Below the pieces are notes generated by a model. That model was not told the origin of the DNA, did no database searches, and was given only the letters and a program-made list of their open reading frames with translations. A program made the position numbers and the translations under genes. DNA of 64,000 nucleotides from the NCBI RefSeq assembly GCF_011759705.1, contig NZ_JAAOZF010000001.1, positions 310,001 through 374,000 on the forward strand, written 5' to 3'. This document shows positions 27,316 to 35,852 of this stretch, piece after piece. The first letter of the stretch is position 1, and each line of letters starts with the position of its first letter. The stretch comes from Microbacterium ulmi (lineage in GTDB: Bacteria > Actinomycetota > Actinomycetes > Actinomycetales > Microbacteriaceae).

Positions 27316-28113
27316 TCACGCTCCCGCGGGCATCGCGTCGAGCGCGAGGGCCCTGGCGCGCCGTCGGTCGTGCAGGAAGGCGACCCCGATCGCAGCGAAG
27401 TACAGCGCGACCATCGGCAGAGCGAGCAGGAACATCGACAGGACGTCTGCTGCGGGGGTCGCGAACGCCGCGAACACGGTGATGAGCAGGATCGCGGTCC
27501 GCCAGCCCTTCAGGATCCCCGCCGCCGAGACGACGCCCGCGAAGTTCAGGACGACGAGGAACACGGGCACGACGAACGCGACCCCGGTCGCGACGAGCAG
27601 CTTCAGCACGAAGTCGTAGTACGCGCGAGCATCGAGCAGAGCAGCGGAGTTCGCCGTCGTGAAGCCGAGCATCAGCTCGACGATGTGCGGCAGCACGAGC
27701 CATCCCGCTGCACATCCCGCAAGGAAGAGCGGGATGGCGGTCGCGAGGAAGGCCAGCGCGTACTGGCGCTCCCTGCGCACGAGTCCGGGCACCAGGAAGG
27801 CCCACACCTCATACAGCCAGACGGGGCTCGCGATGACGATGCCGACCGTCACCGCGATCTGCAGCTTCAGATCGAAGGCCTGGGTCACGGCTGTGAAGTT
27901 GAGGCCCGTCACTCGGCCCTCGGCCATGCCCGTATGCGCGATGGGTGCGCCCAGGAGCTGGAAGATCGGGTCGGCCAGGATGAATCCCGCGATGCCGCCG
28001 ACGACGACACCCGCCGCCGCGATCGTGAGCCGCTTGCGCAGTTCGCGGAGGTGGGATCCGACCGACATCCTCAGATCGACGGGTGGCCGGCCCTTCTTCC
28101 GCGTGCGTTCCAT
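27316..28113 (-). CDS. tatC: Sec-independent protein translocase subunit TatC
   Basis: This 265-residue protein has six membrane helices. The N-terminal MSVGSHLRELRKRL is the conserved TatC entry motif with the signal-binding Glu, and ASPVWLYEVWAFLVPGL is the family signature. It is the core receptor of the twin-arginine pathway. It lies 4 nt after tatA and 1 nt before tatB. The promoter before tatA carries two operators shared with two Tat-signal amidohydrolases 7 kb away. Confidence 0.97.
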   Translation of the reverse strand: MERTRKKGRPPVDLRMSVGSHLRELRKRLTIAAAGVVVGGIAGFILADPIFQLLGAPIAHTGMAEGRVTGLNFTAVTQAFDLKLQIAVTVGIVIASPVWLYEVWAFLVPGLVRRERQYALAFLATAIPLFLAGCAAGWLVLPHIVELMLGFTTANSAALLDARAYYDFVLKLLVATGVAFVVPVFLVVLNFAGVVSAAGILKGWRTAILLITVFAAFATPAADVLSMFLLALPMVALYFAAIGVAFLHDRRRARALALDAMPAGA

Positions 28114-28117
28114 CGTG

Positions 28118-28357
28118 TCAGTTCCGCGGTGTGGGGCCGACGGTGGATTCCGCCGCGGCGGACGGGTCGGCGGCGCTTGCGCGAGGCTTGTCGTCCGCGC
28201 CGCTCTCGTCGGCGCTCAGGGATCGCGTCTCGGTGCGCAGGATCCGCATCGACTGTCCTATGCTGCGCGCGAGCGCGGGAAGCTTCGTCGCTCCGAACAG
28301 GAGCAGCAGCACTGCGACGAGGACGAGCAGGTGCATTCCGGTCAAGTTGCCGATCAT
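28118..28357 (-). CDS. tatA: Sec-independent protein translocase subunit TatA
   Basis: The protein has 79 residues. A short N-terminus and a membrane helix (MHLLVLVAVLLLLFG) are followed by the FGATKLPALARSIGQSMRIL hinge and amphipathic helix that define TatA. TatA oligomers form the protein-conducting assembly. I chose ATG 28357 so that only a few residues precede the helix; longer in-frame starts would add a Pro/Arg-rich extension unlike TatA. The promoter lies about 160 nt upstream, leaving a long leader. Confidence 0.93.
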   Translation of the reverse strand: MIGNLTGMHLLVLVAVLLLLFGATKLPALARSIGQSMRILRTETRSLSADESGADDKPRASAADPSAAAESTVGPTPRN

Positions 28358-28519
28358 CGTTGATCCACTTTCTCTCGCTGGGCTTCTCGTGGCCGGGGGG
28401 ACGGGTCGTCCTCCGGTCGGCAGACGGTGCGGCAGCATCGCCCACGTCGGTGAGGGCGATGGCCGCCGCGCCAGCCGCGGCATTCGGGAGCATCCTGTGC
28501 GGGTGCGAAAAGACACTTC

Positions 28520-28559
28520 TGTCCAATTATGGTGCACAGCTGTCCAGTGTCAATGGACA
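28520..28559 (-). promoter_or_regulatory. tatACB promoter covered by two TGTCCA-type operators
   Basis: On the minus strand TTGACA (28548-28553) and CATAAT (28526-28531) are 16 nt apart. Operator A2 (28541-28559, TGTCCA-N7-TGGACA, perfect) contains the -35 in its spacer. Operator A1 (28520-28538, TGTCCA-N7-TGCACA) contains the -10. Their centres are 21 bp apart, on the same face of the helix. The rest of the 256-bp gap between the E2 and tatA genes shows nothing else I can support. Confidence 0.8.
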
Positions 28560-28613
28560 TTGCTGTTCAGTTATAGCAGAGATGCCTTTCGAGTGTCAGG
28601 GCAATGTGCGCGT

Positions 28614-29909
28614 TCAGACCAGCATCCCGACCGGGTTCTCGATGCGGTGCACGAACGCCGCGAGCCACCGCGCTGCGAGGGCGCCATCGAGCACACGGTG
28701 ATCGGCGGAGAGTGTGACGGTCATGATCGACGCGACACCCACCGAACCGTCGGACTCGACGATCGGGCGACGCGTCGCCGCTCCCACTGCGAGGATCCCC
28801 GCGTGGGGCGGGTTTATGATCGCCGAGAACTCACGCGTGCCGTACATCCCGAGGTTCGATACCGAGAACGACCCGCCCTCCAGCTCATGCTGCTTGAGCC
28901 TGCCCTCTCGCGCGCGGGCCGCCAGCTCGCCGATCGCCGAGCTCAGCTCGCCGAGCGTCATCCGCTCGACGCCGCGGACGACCGGGGTGAGCAGTCCCGT
29001 CGGCACCGATACGGCGATCGCGATGTCGACGCTCGAGAAGCGCCGGGTCGCATCGTCGGTCCAGATCGCGTTCGCCTCGGGAACGTCGCGCATCGCCCAG
29101 GCGACGGCCTTCACGACGAGGTCGTTGACCGAGATCCTGACGTCGCCCTGTTCGTTGATGCGCGCACGCAGAGCGAGCAGCTCGTCGACGCGGCAGTCGG
29201 CGACGACGTAGAAGTGCGGGATCGTGCTCTTGCTCTCGGTGAGCCGCCGGGCGATCGCGCGCCGCATGCCGGTGTGAGGGATCTCGGTGAACTGGCCGAC
29301 CTCGACTCCACTGCTCGGGGCGGGCACGGCGGATGCGGGCGGAGCGGAGGCCGCGGCGGGCGGCGGCGTCGCCGGCGCGGAGGACAGCTCATCGATGTCA
29401 CGACGCACGATCCGGCCGTGAGGACCCGACCCGGCGACCAGCGTCAGATCGATCCCGCGATCGCGGGCGAGACGGCGGACGAGCGGACTCGCGAACAAGC
29501 GCACCGGTGCGCTGTGCGATTCGGATGCCTCCGCCGACGGGGCAGGCTGAACATCGGCCATGACCCGCGCCTCGGCTGCCGCAGCGGGTGCGGCATCCGG
29601 CGTCGCCGCCGCCACGGCACCCGCTTCCTCCACGGCACCCGCTTCGCGCATCGCCTCCTCGCGGGTCTCGCCGGGCGCGGCGAGCACCGCGATCGGCGCA
29701 CCCACGGGTGCGGAGTCGCCGGCGGCGACGAGGATCCCGGCGAGCGTCCCCTCCGCCTCCGCCTCGTACTCGACGACGGCCTTCTCGGTCTCGATCTCGA
29801 CGATCGTCTGTCCGAGCGCGACGACGTCGCCGACATCGACGAGCCACGTCTGGATCGCCGCCTCGGCGCCGCCGGCGGCGAGCTGCGGCATCCGCACGAC
29901 GGCGGTCAT
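28614..29909 (-). CDS. Dihydrolipoamide acyltransferase (E2) of a 2-oxo-acid dehydrogenase complex
   Basis: The protein has 431 residues. A lipoyl domain (1-80) carries Lys43 in the ETEKAV motif. An Ala/Pro linker, a peripheral-subunit-binding domain (about 139-172: ASPLVRRLARDRGIDL) and a catalytic domain with His404 in SADHRVLDG follow. It transfers an acyl group from the lipoyl arm to CoA. ATG 29909 overlaps the E1 stop by 4 nt. No E3 (dihydrolipoyl dehydrogenase) is nearby, so the housekeeping E3 would be used. The acyl specificity is not readable. Confidence 0.93.
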   Translation of the reverse strand: MTAVVRMPQLAAGGAEAAIQTWLVDVGDVVALGQTIVEIETEKAVVEYEAEAEGTLAGILVAAGDSAPVGAPIAVLAAPGETREEAMREAGAVEEAGAVAAATPDAAPAAAAEARVMADVQPAPSAEASESHSAPVRLFASPLVRRLARDRGIDLTLVAGSGPHGRIVRRDIDELSSAPATPPPAAASAPPASAVPAPSSGVEVGQFTEIPHTGMRRAIARRLTESKSTIPHFYVVADCRVDELLALRARINEQGDVRISVNDLVVKAVAWAMRDVPEANAIWTDDATRRFSSVDIAIAVSVPTGLLTPVVRGVERMTLGELSSAIGELAARAREGRLKQHELEGGSFSVSNLGMYGTREFSAIINPPHAGILAVGAATRRPIVESDGSVGVASIMTVTLSADHRVLDGALAARWLAAFVHRIENPVGMLV

Positions 29910-32098
29910 CCCCGGCCTCCCCACGCGGCGCGCACGCGTTGGAGGCCCGCGGCGACCTCTTCGGCGCGGGCGATCGCGGCCCGCTCCAGCACCTTCGAGA
30001 TGCTCGGACTCGCCTCGCCGCCGGTCACGCGCTCGACGGGCTGGTCGAGCCAGTCGAAGTATCGCCGCTGGATCTCGTCGGAGAGCCATCCGCCGTACGA
30101 CGGTCCCTTCGCCCCCTGCTCGACGATGAGCACGTTGTTCGTCTTCCTGATGCTCTCGCCGATCGTGTCCCAGTCGATCGATGCGCGGTCGAGCCAGCGC
30201 AGGTCGATCACCTCGGCGTCGATGCCCGTCTGAGCGGTGGCCTCCAGAGCGTGGCCCACCATCGAGAGGTAGGTGAGGACCGTCACGTCGGAGCCGGCTC
30301 TGCGGACGGCCGCCGATCCTGGCGGGATGATGTAGTCGAGGTCTCCGTCGGGCACACGATCGGCGGCGCCGTAGAGATCGACGTGCTCGATGACGAGCAC
30401 AGGATCGTCGAGGGCGAGGGCGGCGTTCATGAGCCCGACGTAGTCCGCCGCCGTCGAGGCCGCGACGATCCGCCAGCCCGCCGACGTGGCGAAGATGCCC
30501 GCCGGGTCCATGAGGTGCTGCGAACCGTAGCCCGACCCCATGGCGACCTTCGTGCGAAGCACGAGCGGCACGCGGTTGTTGTCGCCGAACATGTGGCGCG
30601 CCTTGCCGATCTGGTTGAAGACCTGGTCGGCTGCGACCCACATGAAGTCGGGATACATGAACTCGACGATGGGCCGGAACCTGCCGTCGAGTGCGATTCC
30701 GCCCGCGAGTCCGACGAAGCCGTTCTCGCTGATGGGCGTGCCGATGACGCGGTCTGGACCGTACTTCTTCGCAAGACCCTTCGTGGCGCCGTTGGTGCCG
30801 CCGTTGAGGCGATGCACGTCTTCTCCCAGCACGATGATGCGGTCATCGGTCTCCATGCGGCGATCCATCGTCGCGGCGACGGCGTCGACGAACTTGGTGT
30901 CGCGCCACGCTCCGGAGTAGCTCGCCGGCTCGCCCGCGGTGAGACCTGCGAGCTCGCTCGCGTCGCCGCGGATGCCGGTGTCGACGACACTCGGATCGGG
31001 CCAGAGCCCGGGGCGGATGCGCCGACGCCCTGCGCTGTCGGGGTCGTCTTCGAGAAGCCGGCCCGCCGCTGCGGCCATCGCCGCCTGCGCCTGTTCGCGC
31101 ACGGCGCCGACGCCGGCTTCGTCGATGAGTCCGAGCGCCACCATTTCTCGCGCGACGCGGTCGAGCGGGTCGCGAGACCGCCACTGCGCCTCCTCGTCCT
31201 TCGTGCGGTATCCGAAGGCGCTTCCCGGGTACGGGCCGTTCTGGTGGAAGAAGCGGTACACCTCCGCCTCGATGATCGCCGGGCCCTCCCCTGCCCTCAT
31301 GCGCGCGAGCGCCTCCTGCGTCGCGAGGTGCACAGCGAGCGGGTCCATCCCGTCGACGCGCCACGATGGGATGCCGAATCCCTGGCCGCGCACGGAGAAG
31401 CGCGGGTCGGCCGTCACCTCGTCGGCATGCGTCGAGACCGCGTAGAGGTTGTTCTCGATGAAGTACATGACGGGGAGCTTCCACGCCGCCGCGAGGTTCA
31501 TGGACTCGAGCACCGAGCCGATCTGGCTCGCACCGTCGCCGAAGTAGTTGACCGAGACGTCGTGCGTGCTCGAGTGCTTCTGCGCCCACGCGTTGCCTGC
31601 TGCGATGGGCGCACCGCCGCCCACGATGGCGTTCGTGCCCAGTGCTCCGGCCTCGAGCCACTGCAGATGCATCGAGCCGCCGCGGCCGCCGGAGAACCCC
31701 TGCGCGAGCCCGAGGATCTCGGCGAGCGTGCGCTGAAGCATCGCCTGGAGCTCGGGGGTCACGAGGGCCGCAGGATCGAGCGTGCCGCCCGAGACGTGGC
31801 CGATCGCCTTGGCGAGGAACTGGTGGTGTCCGCGGTGCGAGCCGTTGACGGCATCCGTCGACGTGAGTGCCACGATCGACCCGACGGCCCCGCCCTCCTG
31901 GCCGATGCTCGAATGCGCCGGGCCGTGCACGAGGCCGGCCGCGGCGAGGTCGAGAACCGTCTCCTCGAACGCGCGAATGAGGTTGAGCTGTCCGAGCATG
32001 GTGCCCAGCAGCGCCGGATCCGCGCGCTTCCAGTCTGCGGCGGTCGTGGTCAGCTCGACCCAGGGCACTCCCGTCTCGAGCGTGCGTCGTCGAGGCAT
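29906..32098 (-). CDS. Thiamine-diphosphate-dependent dehydrogenase E1, alpha and beta fused
   Basis: This 730-residue protein has an E1-alpha part (about 20-340) with the TPP motif GDGASQIGSV...ENN, and an E1-beta transketolase-type part (about 375-725: MDRRMETDDRIIVLGEDV, then VIGTPISENGFVGLAGGIA). Fused E1 proteins occur in branched-chain, acetoin and other 2-oxo-acid dehydrogenases. It decarboxylates a 2-oxo acid and passes the acyl group to E2. I chose ATG 32098 with GGAG 6 nt upstream; ATG 32110 is also in frame. It is divergent from a VOC/GntR pair. Confidence 0.9.
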   Translation of the reverse strand: MPRRRTLETGVPWVELTTTAADWKRADPALLGTMLGQLNLIRAFEETVLDLAAAGLVHGPAHSSIGQEGGAVGSIVALTSTDAVNGSHRGHHQFLAKAIGHVSGGTLDPAALVTPELQAMLQRTLAEILGLAQGFSGGRGGSMHLQWLEAGALGTNAIVGGGAPIAAGNAWAQKHSSTHDVSVNYFGDGASQIGSVLESMNLAAAWKLPVMYFIENNLYAVSTHADEVTADPRFSVRGQGFGIPSWRVDGMDPLAVHLATQEALARMRAGEGPAIIEAEVYRFFHQNGPYPGSAFGYRTKDEEAQWRSRDPLDRVAREMVALGLIDEAGVGAVREQAQAAMAAAAGRLLEDDPDSAGRRRIRPGLWPDPSVVDTGIRGDASELAGLTAGEPASYSGAWRDTKFVDAVAATMDRRMETDDRIIVLGEDVHRLNGGTNGATKGLAKKYGPDRVIGTPISENGFVGLAGGIALDGRFRPIVEFMYPDFMWVAADQVFNQIGKARHMFGDNNRVPLVLRTKVAMGSGYGSQHLMDPAGIFATSAGWRIVAASTAADYVGLMNAALALDDPVLVIEHVDLYGAADRVPDGDLDYIIPPGSAAVRRAGSDVTVLTYLSMVGHALEATAQTGIDAEVIDLRWLDRASIDWDTIGESIRKTNNVLIVEQGAKGPSYGGWLSDEIQRRYFDWLDQPVERVTGGEASPSISKVLERAAIARAEEVAAGLQRVRAAWGGRG

Positions 32099-32124
32099 CG
32101 TCATCTCCATCGATCAGCGAGCGG

Positions 32125-32179
32125 TCGGTCGTCGACCGACTCCCATCGTAGGAATGATTGGATGCAATTACAAGCAATC
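32125..32179. promoter_or_regulatory. Two inverted repeats between the E1 gene and the VOC/GntR genes
   Basis: TCGGTCG-T-CGACCGA (32125-32139) is a perfect palindrome in the E1 leader. GATTG-N14-CAATC (32156-32179) lies in the centre of the divergent gap. Either could be the binding site of the GntR regulator encoded in the adjacent operon. The TGTCCA box is absent here. Confidence 0.45.
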
Positions 32180-32265
32180 GACACGTGGTACTCCAGAATC
32201 CTTCGATATTGACCCCGTGCTGGATACAATGAGCTTCTCGCAAGGCATTGACGAAGGGGTTGAGC

Positions 32266-32793
32266 GTGGCGATTCCAGGACTGCGGGGTTCAGATCACAT
32301 CGGCATCACGGTTCCCGACATCGACGCCGCCGAGCGTTTCCTCGTCGATGTCCTCGGCGCGCACGCCGTCTACACGCTCGGTGCGAAGAGATCGGACGAC
32401 GACGACTGGATGACCGTCCAGCTGGGCGTTCACCCGCGCACCGTGATCCGCGAGATCCGCTTCTACCGCCTCGGCAACGGGACGAACCTCGAGGTGTTCC
32501 AGTACGACAGCGCCGACGGCCAGGCTCCCCCGCCGCGCAACAGCGACATCGGCGGCCACCATCTCGCACTGTACGTCGACGACATGGACGCGGCCGTCGA
32601 CTATCTGCGCGCCGAGGGCGTCGAGATCATGGGCGAGCCCGTCGCCAGTGCCGGCGCATCGGCGGGTCAGCGCTGGCTCTACTTCCGTTCGCCGTGGGGA
32701 ATGCAGTTCGAGCTCGTGAGCTTTCCCGAGGGGAAGGCGTACGAGCGGGATGCCGAGATCCTGCTGTGGCACCCCGGGCAGCCCGAACGATGA
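32266..32793 (+). CDS. VOC-family (glyoxalase-like) enzyme
   Basis: The protein has 175 residues and two half-modules. The first begins GSDHIGITVPDIDAAERFLVDVLG with His at the metal position; the second has GGHHLALYVDDMDAAVDYL and ends WGMQFELVSFPEG with the Glu ligand. This resembles methylmalonyl-CoA-epimerase/glyoxalase members more than antibiotic-resistance ones. GTG 32266 has AAGGGG 7 nt upstream. A -10 (TACAAT, 32225-32230) is likely. The stop overlaps the GntR start by 4 nt. Confidence 0.85.
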   Translation: MAIPGLRGSDHIGITVPDIDAAERFLVDVLGAHAVYTLGAKRSDDDDWMTVQLGVHPRTVIREIRFYRLGNGTNLEVFQYDSADGQAPPPRNSDIGGHHLALYVDDMDAAVDYLRAEGVEIMGEPVASAGASAGQRWLYFRSPWGMQFELVSFPEGKAYERDAEILLWHPGQPER

Positions 32794-33488
32794 GCGCTGA
32801 CGGCACGGCCGAGCAGTCTCGCGCGCGGGACGGCGACGCGGGCGCGCGCATCGCCCTCGCCGTGCGTGAGGGGATCATGGCCGGCGAGTACCCGCCCGGC
32901 GCACGCATCCGTCAGGAGAACCTCGCCGAACAGTTCGGCGCGAGCCGCGTGCCCGTGCGCGAGGCGCTGCGGCAGCTCGAGTACGAGGGGCTCGTCCGGG
33001 TCGTCGCGAACACGGGGGCGTGGGTCTCTCGCCTGACTCTCGAGGAATGCGAAGAGGTCTACCAGATGCGCGAGCGCCTCGAACCGCTGCTCCTCCACTA
33101 CAGCGCACCGGCCCTCGATGCCGCCGCCATCGCGGGCCTTGCCCAGCTCGCCCAGCGGATCAGCAGCGTCGGGGCGGACACGGATGCCTTCCTCGCACTC
33201 GATCGTGAGTTCCACATGGCGAGCTACAAGGGCGCGCACACCGCGCAGCTGAGCGATCTCATCGAGAAGCTCTGGAACACGACGGCGCCCTATCGGCGCG
33301 CCTACGTCTCGAAGTGGGACGCGGACTCGCGCAAGATCGCGCACGAAGAGCACCACCTCATGGTCGCGGCCCTCCGCGACGGCGATTCGGAGGATGCCGA
33401 GCGTATCCTGGCGGGACACATCCGGCGAACCCGGCGACAGCTCGCGCGGCATCCCGACATCTTCGACGTCGAGTCGTCGGGCCGCTGA
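32790..33488 (+). CDS. GntR-family (FadR/FCD) transcriptional regulator
   Basis: The protein has 232 residues. The winged helix-turn-helix (about 22-85) includes REGIMAGEYPPGARIRQENLAEQFGASRVPVREALRQL in segments. The C-terminal FCD domain keeps the metal-site pattern Asp (DREFHMAS), His and the late HHLMVAALRDGD. It is translationally coupled to the VOC gene and divergent from the E1-E2 operon. It lies between the tat operon and the Tat-signal amidohydrolases, making it a candidate for control of any of these, though no operator is proven. Confidence 0.92.
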   Translation: MSADGTAEQSRARDGDAGARIALAVREGIMAGEYPPGARIRQENLAEQFGASRVPVREALRQLEYEGLVRVVANTGAWVSRLTLEECEEVYQMRERLEPLLLHYSAPALDAAAIAGLAQLAQRISSVGADTDAFLALDREFHMASYKGAHTAQLSDLIEKLWNTTAPYRRAYVSKWDADSRKIAHEEHHLMVAALRDGDSEDAERILAGHIRRTRRQLARHPDIFDVESSGR

Positions 33489-33493
33489 CGAAA

Positions 33494-33526
33494 GGCCGGG
33501 TGGGACTCGTGTCACCCCACCCGGCC
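33494..33526. terminator. Bidirectional hairpin between gntR and amidohydrolase
   Basis: An 11-bp perfect stem GGCCGGGTGGG/CCCACCCGGCC with an 11-nt loop separates two convergent genes. Confidence 0.8.
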
Positions 33527-33551
33527 CTCTGGCGGCGTGTCGCAGGCGGCG

Positions 33552-35429
33552 CTACTGCCACCAGCTCGCGTCGAACACGTGGTCGCTGTCGTGCGACCAG
33601 TCACGACTTCCGCGCACGACACCCGTGTCATGGACGATCGCTCCGTCGACGAACGTCATGACCGGCAGAATGCGGCGGACCTCGGCATCCGGGATCGTGA
33701 AGTAGTCCTTGTCGAGCACGAGGAGGTCGGCGAACTTGCCCGGCTCGATCGAGCCGAGATCGTCTTCGCGGTTGAGGTACCACGCGTTGCCGCGCGTGTA
33801 CGCGTGCAGGGCCTCCTGACGCGTCAGCTGCTGGCCGGGGTTGATCTGCTGGCCGGACACGTTGAGCCCGGTCGTCGCGTAGTGCAGGGCGAACCACGGG
33901 TTGTGCGGCGCGATGTGCACGCCGTCCTCGTGCAGACCCATGTGGATGCCGCTGTCATGGATCTGCCGGAACAGCGGGCCGACGGGAAGGCCGTCCGTCC
34001 TCGGCACACCGCCGAGCCACCGGAAGCCAGATGTCGAGACAGCGGCGTTCAACGCCTTGAGCCTCTCGAGATGGTCGGGCGTCGCGAAGTCGGCGTGCTG
34101 CAGACCCCATCGGAGCTCCTTGATGCCGAACTCCTGGTCCATCTGCTCATACGTCGCCACGACCTGCTCGATCGCGGCTGCGCTGGTGGGGCTTCCGCCC
34201 TGTGCATTCTCGTTGCGCCACCCCGCCTGCGCCACGAGCCGCTGCGACTCGAACCACACCGCGTACGCGTCCGCGTTGGTGGGCGCAGCGAAGGGAGCGG
34301 CCCATTCGCCGATGCCGCCGGTGCGGAGCATGTCGTCGCCGAAGAAGGGGAACTGGTTCCTGAGCCGATCCTTGAGCTCAGGCAGCTGCTGGGCGAGCCC
34401 GCCGAGGGCGGGAATGAACCCCTGGTTGTGCAGGAAGTTCATCTGCAGGCGCACGTATGCCTTGCCCTCGCCATGCAGCGACAGCCACGCGTCGTACATG
34501 CGGAAGTGATCCAGGCGGAACAGCGCGTCGTTCGGCTGCGGCGGCAGCAGCGACGGGTCGAGGGTCGCGCCGGCGGTCGCGGGGAGCACCTGGTCGAGGA
34601 TCGACGTGAGGCCGACCTTGGCGGTGAACGCCATGGAGTCCAGCGCGCTGCGGCGCTTATCGGCGAACGTCTGACGGATCCGCAAGTGGTAGAGCCCCGC
34701 GTTCGCGTTCGCGCCGGCGAGCGAGCCATCCTCGGCCACCGTCACGACGGGGTTGGTGACGGACTCGAAGAACTGCTTGCCGAGCGTGTTGACGCGTGCC
34801 GGCCCGAATCCGCTCTGGTAGAGGAACACTGGCCGGTCGGAGATGACGGCGTCTATCTCCGACAGCGTCGGCAGCCGGCGCTCGGCGAACATGCCGGAGG
34901 TGCCCGAGCCCATCGCCGTGATGAACTGGCCTTCCGGCACGTCGGGTCGGCGCGCGGCGAGGATCGCGAGCACTTCGCTGACGTTGTTCGCGAGCTCCCA
35001 CTCGGCGACGTGGTACCCCGGCCGGTTCGCGAGACTCACGAAGTGCGAGTGGCTCTCGATGAGTCCGGGGACCACGGTGCGGCCGCCCAGGTCGATCCGG
35101 TTCTCGGGGCTGCCGTTGCGGATCGCGTCCGCTCCGACGTCGACGATGCGGTCTCTCACGATCCGCACGGCGTTCACGACGGTGTTGCTGTCGTCCATCG
35201 TGTGGATCTTCCCGTTGACCAGGAGGCGGCCGACATCGCCACTGCCGTGCCATGGGCGATCCACGGTGTGGATCGGGCCCACGACGGCGGTAGCGGGGGA
35301 TGCCACGGCACTGCCGCTCAGGACTGCGGCTGCCGCCGCAGCGCTTCCACCGATGATCAGTCCTCGGCGCGAGATGCCTTCGGTGGCATCCTGCGGGTTC
35401 TCGCCGAACTGCTCTGACTTCTTTCCCAT
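33552..35429 (-). CDS. Tat-exported YtcJ-type amidohydrolase
   Basis: The protein has 625 residues. A twin-arginine signal (ISRRGLIIGG with Arg21-Arg22, then a hydrophobic Ala-rich stretch and a likely AVA cleavage site near 43) precedes an Amidohydrolase_3 domain. The first metal site is HSH in GLIESHSHF, and the C-terminus has GSIEPGKFADLLVLD. It would be exported folded with its metal and hydrolyse an amide or similar bond outside the membrane. The first 46 residues equal those of the divergent paralogue although the rest is far more diverged. ATG 35429 has AGGAG upstream; an extension to 35558 would read through the operator. Confidence 0.9.
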   Translation of the reverse strand: MGKKSEQFGENPQDATEGISRRGLIIGGSAAAAAAVLSGSAVASPATAVVGPIHTVDRPWHGSGDVGRLLVNGKIHTMDDSNTVVNAVRIVRDRIVDVGADAIRNGSPENRIDLGGRTVVPGLIESHSHFVSLANRPGYHVAEWELANNVSEVLAILAARRPDVPEGQFITAMGSGTSGMFAERRLPTLSEIDAVISDRPVFLYQSGFGPARVNTLGKQFFESVTNPVVTVAEDGSLAGANANAGLYHLRIRQTFADKRRSALDSMAFTAKVGLTSILDQVLPATAGATLDPSLLPPQPNDALFRLDHFRMYDAWLSLHGEGKAYVRLQMNFLHNQGFIPALGGLAQQLPELKDRLRNQFPFFGDDMLRTGGIGEWAAPFAAPTNADAYAVWFESQRLVAQAGWRNENAQGGSPTSAAAIEQVVATYEQMDQEFGIKELRWGLQHADFATPDHLERLKALNAAVSTSGFRWLGGVPRTDGLPVGPLFRQIHDSGIHMGLHEDGVHIAPHNPWFALHYATTGLNVSGQQINPGQQLTRQEALHAYTRGNAWYLNREDDLGSIEPGKFADLLVLDKDYFTIPDAEVRRILPVMTFVDGAIVHDTGVVRGSRDWSHDSDHVFDASWWQ

Positions 35430-35462
35430 GAGTGCTCCTGCTTGCTTGTCGACACTGACATT
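35293..35462 (-). repeat. Left arm of a 170-bp inverted repeat
   Basis: This arm holds the ribosome site, start and signal-peptide codons of the minus-strand amidohydrolase. Its complement equals 35853-36022 except at one position (35454 versus 35861). Confidence 0.95.
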
Positions 35463-35538
35463 TGGCGTGCATGCGTGCGCTGCATGCGCGGAGACCCGTC
35501 TCCGGGCGGGCCGGGTATTTATCCAGGGTTGTTCAGAG

Positions 35539-35557
35539 TGTCTAGCTATACTGGACA
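35539..35557. promoter_or_regulatory. Operator B TGTCTA-N7-TGGACA
   Basis: A near-perfect 6-7-6 inverted repeat 110 bp before the minus-strand amidohydrolase. It is flanked 3 nt away on each side by TGTTCA (35530 and 35561). Its left arm, read on the minus strand as TAGACA, may serve as the -35 box. Confidence 0.75.
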
Positions 35558-35721
35558 CACTGTTCAGGCCCGCACCCTAGCAGTAATCAGGAGTGTTGCG
35601 CGACTGTTCTGCCTGATGGACGAGGCACCTCCGACTGGCCTCGTGAATTGCCGCTTTCCTCGCGAGACGAATCGAGCGTTGTCGACTCTCGCTTGATCTG
35701 CTACCGTCCACACTGAACGCA

Positions 35722-35740
35722 TGTCCAGCCCCACTGGACA
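35722..35740. promoter_or_regulatory. Operator C TGTCCA-N7-TGGACA
   Basis: A perfect 6-7-6 inverted repeat, the same as operator A2 of the tat promoter, lies 146 bp before the plus-strand amidohydrolase and just upstream of a possible -10 box GATACT. Confidence 0.8.
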
Positions 35741-35852
35741 GCGATACTCGGACACCGCTGTCCGTTTACGAGTGTGGCCCCGATGACGCACCACGCCAGG
35801 GAAGGGGAGTGGAGCGCGGTGCGAGGTCGTCCGCACAGGTCCGGAATGGCTG

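Larger units (their letters stand above)
35463..35852. promoter_or_regulatory. 390-bp divergent promoter segment enclosed by inverted repeats
   Basis: The region between the two repeat arms holds no gene. It contains operators B and C, several single TGTTCA/TGAACA words, a CGGACA-N4-TGTCCG repeat (35749-35764), and candidate -10 boxes (GATACT at 35743-35748 on the plus strand; GATAAA near 35518-35523 on the minus strand). GCATGC-type words occur near 35468-35490. Confidence 0.7.

Noticed and set aside
28358-28483. N-terminally extended TatA or a small upstream gene in the tat leader
   Set aside because: In-frame upstream starts would add a Pro/Arg-rich stretch before the membrane helix, unlike any TatA, and no ribosome site supports a separate small gene.
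35430-35558. N-terminal extension of the minus-strand Tat amidohydrolase to 35558
   Set aside because: It would run through operator B and put about 43 residues before a signal peptide whose start is conserved in the paralogue with the same ribosome site.
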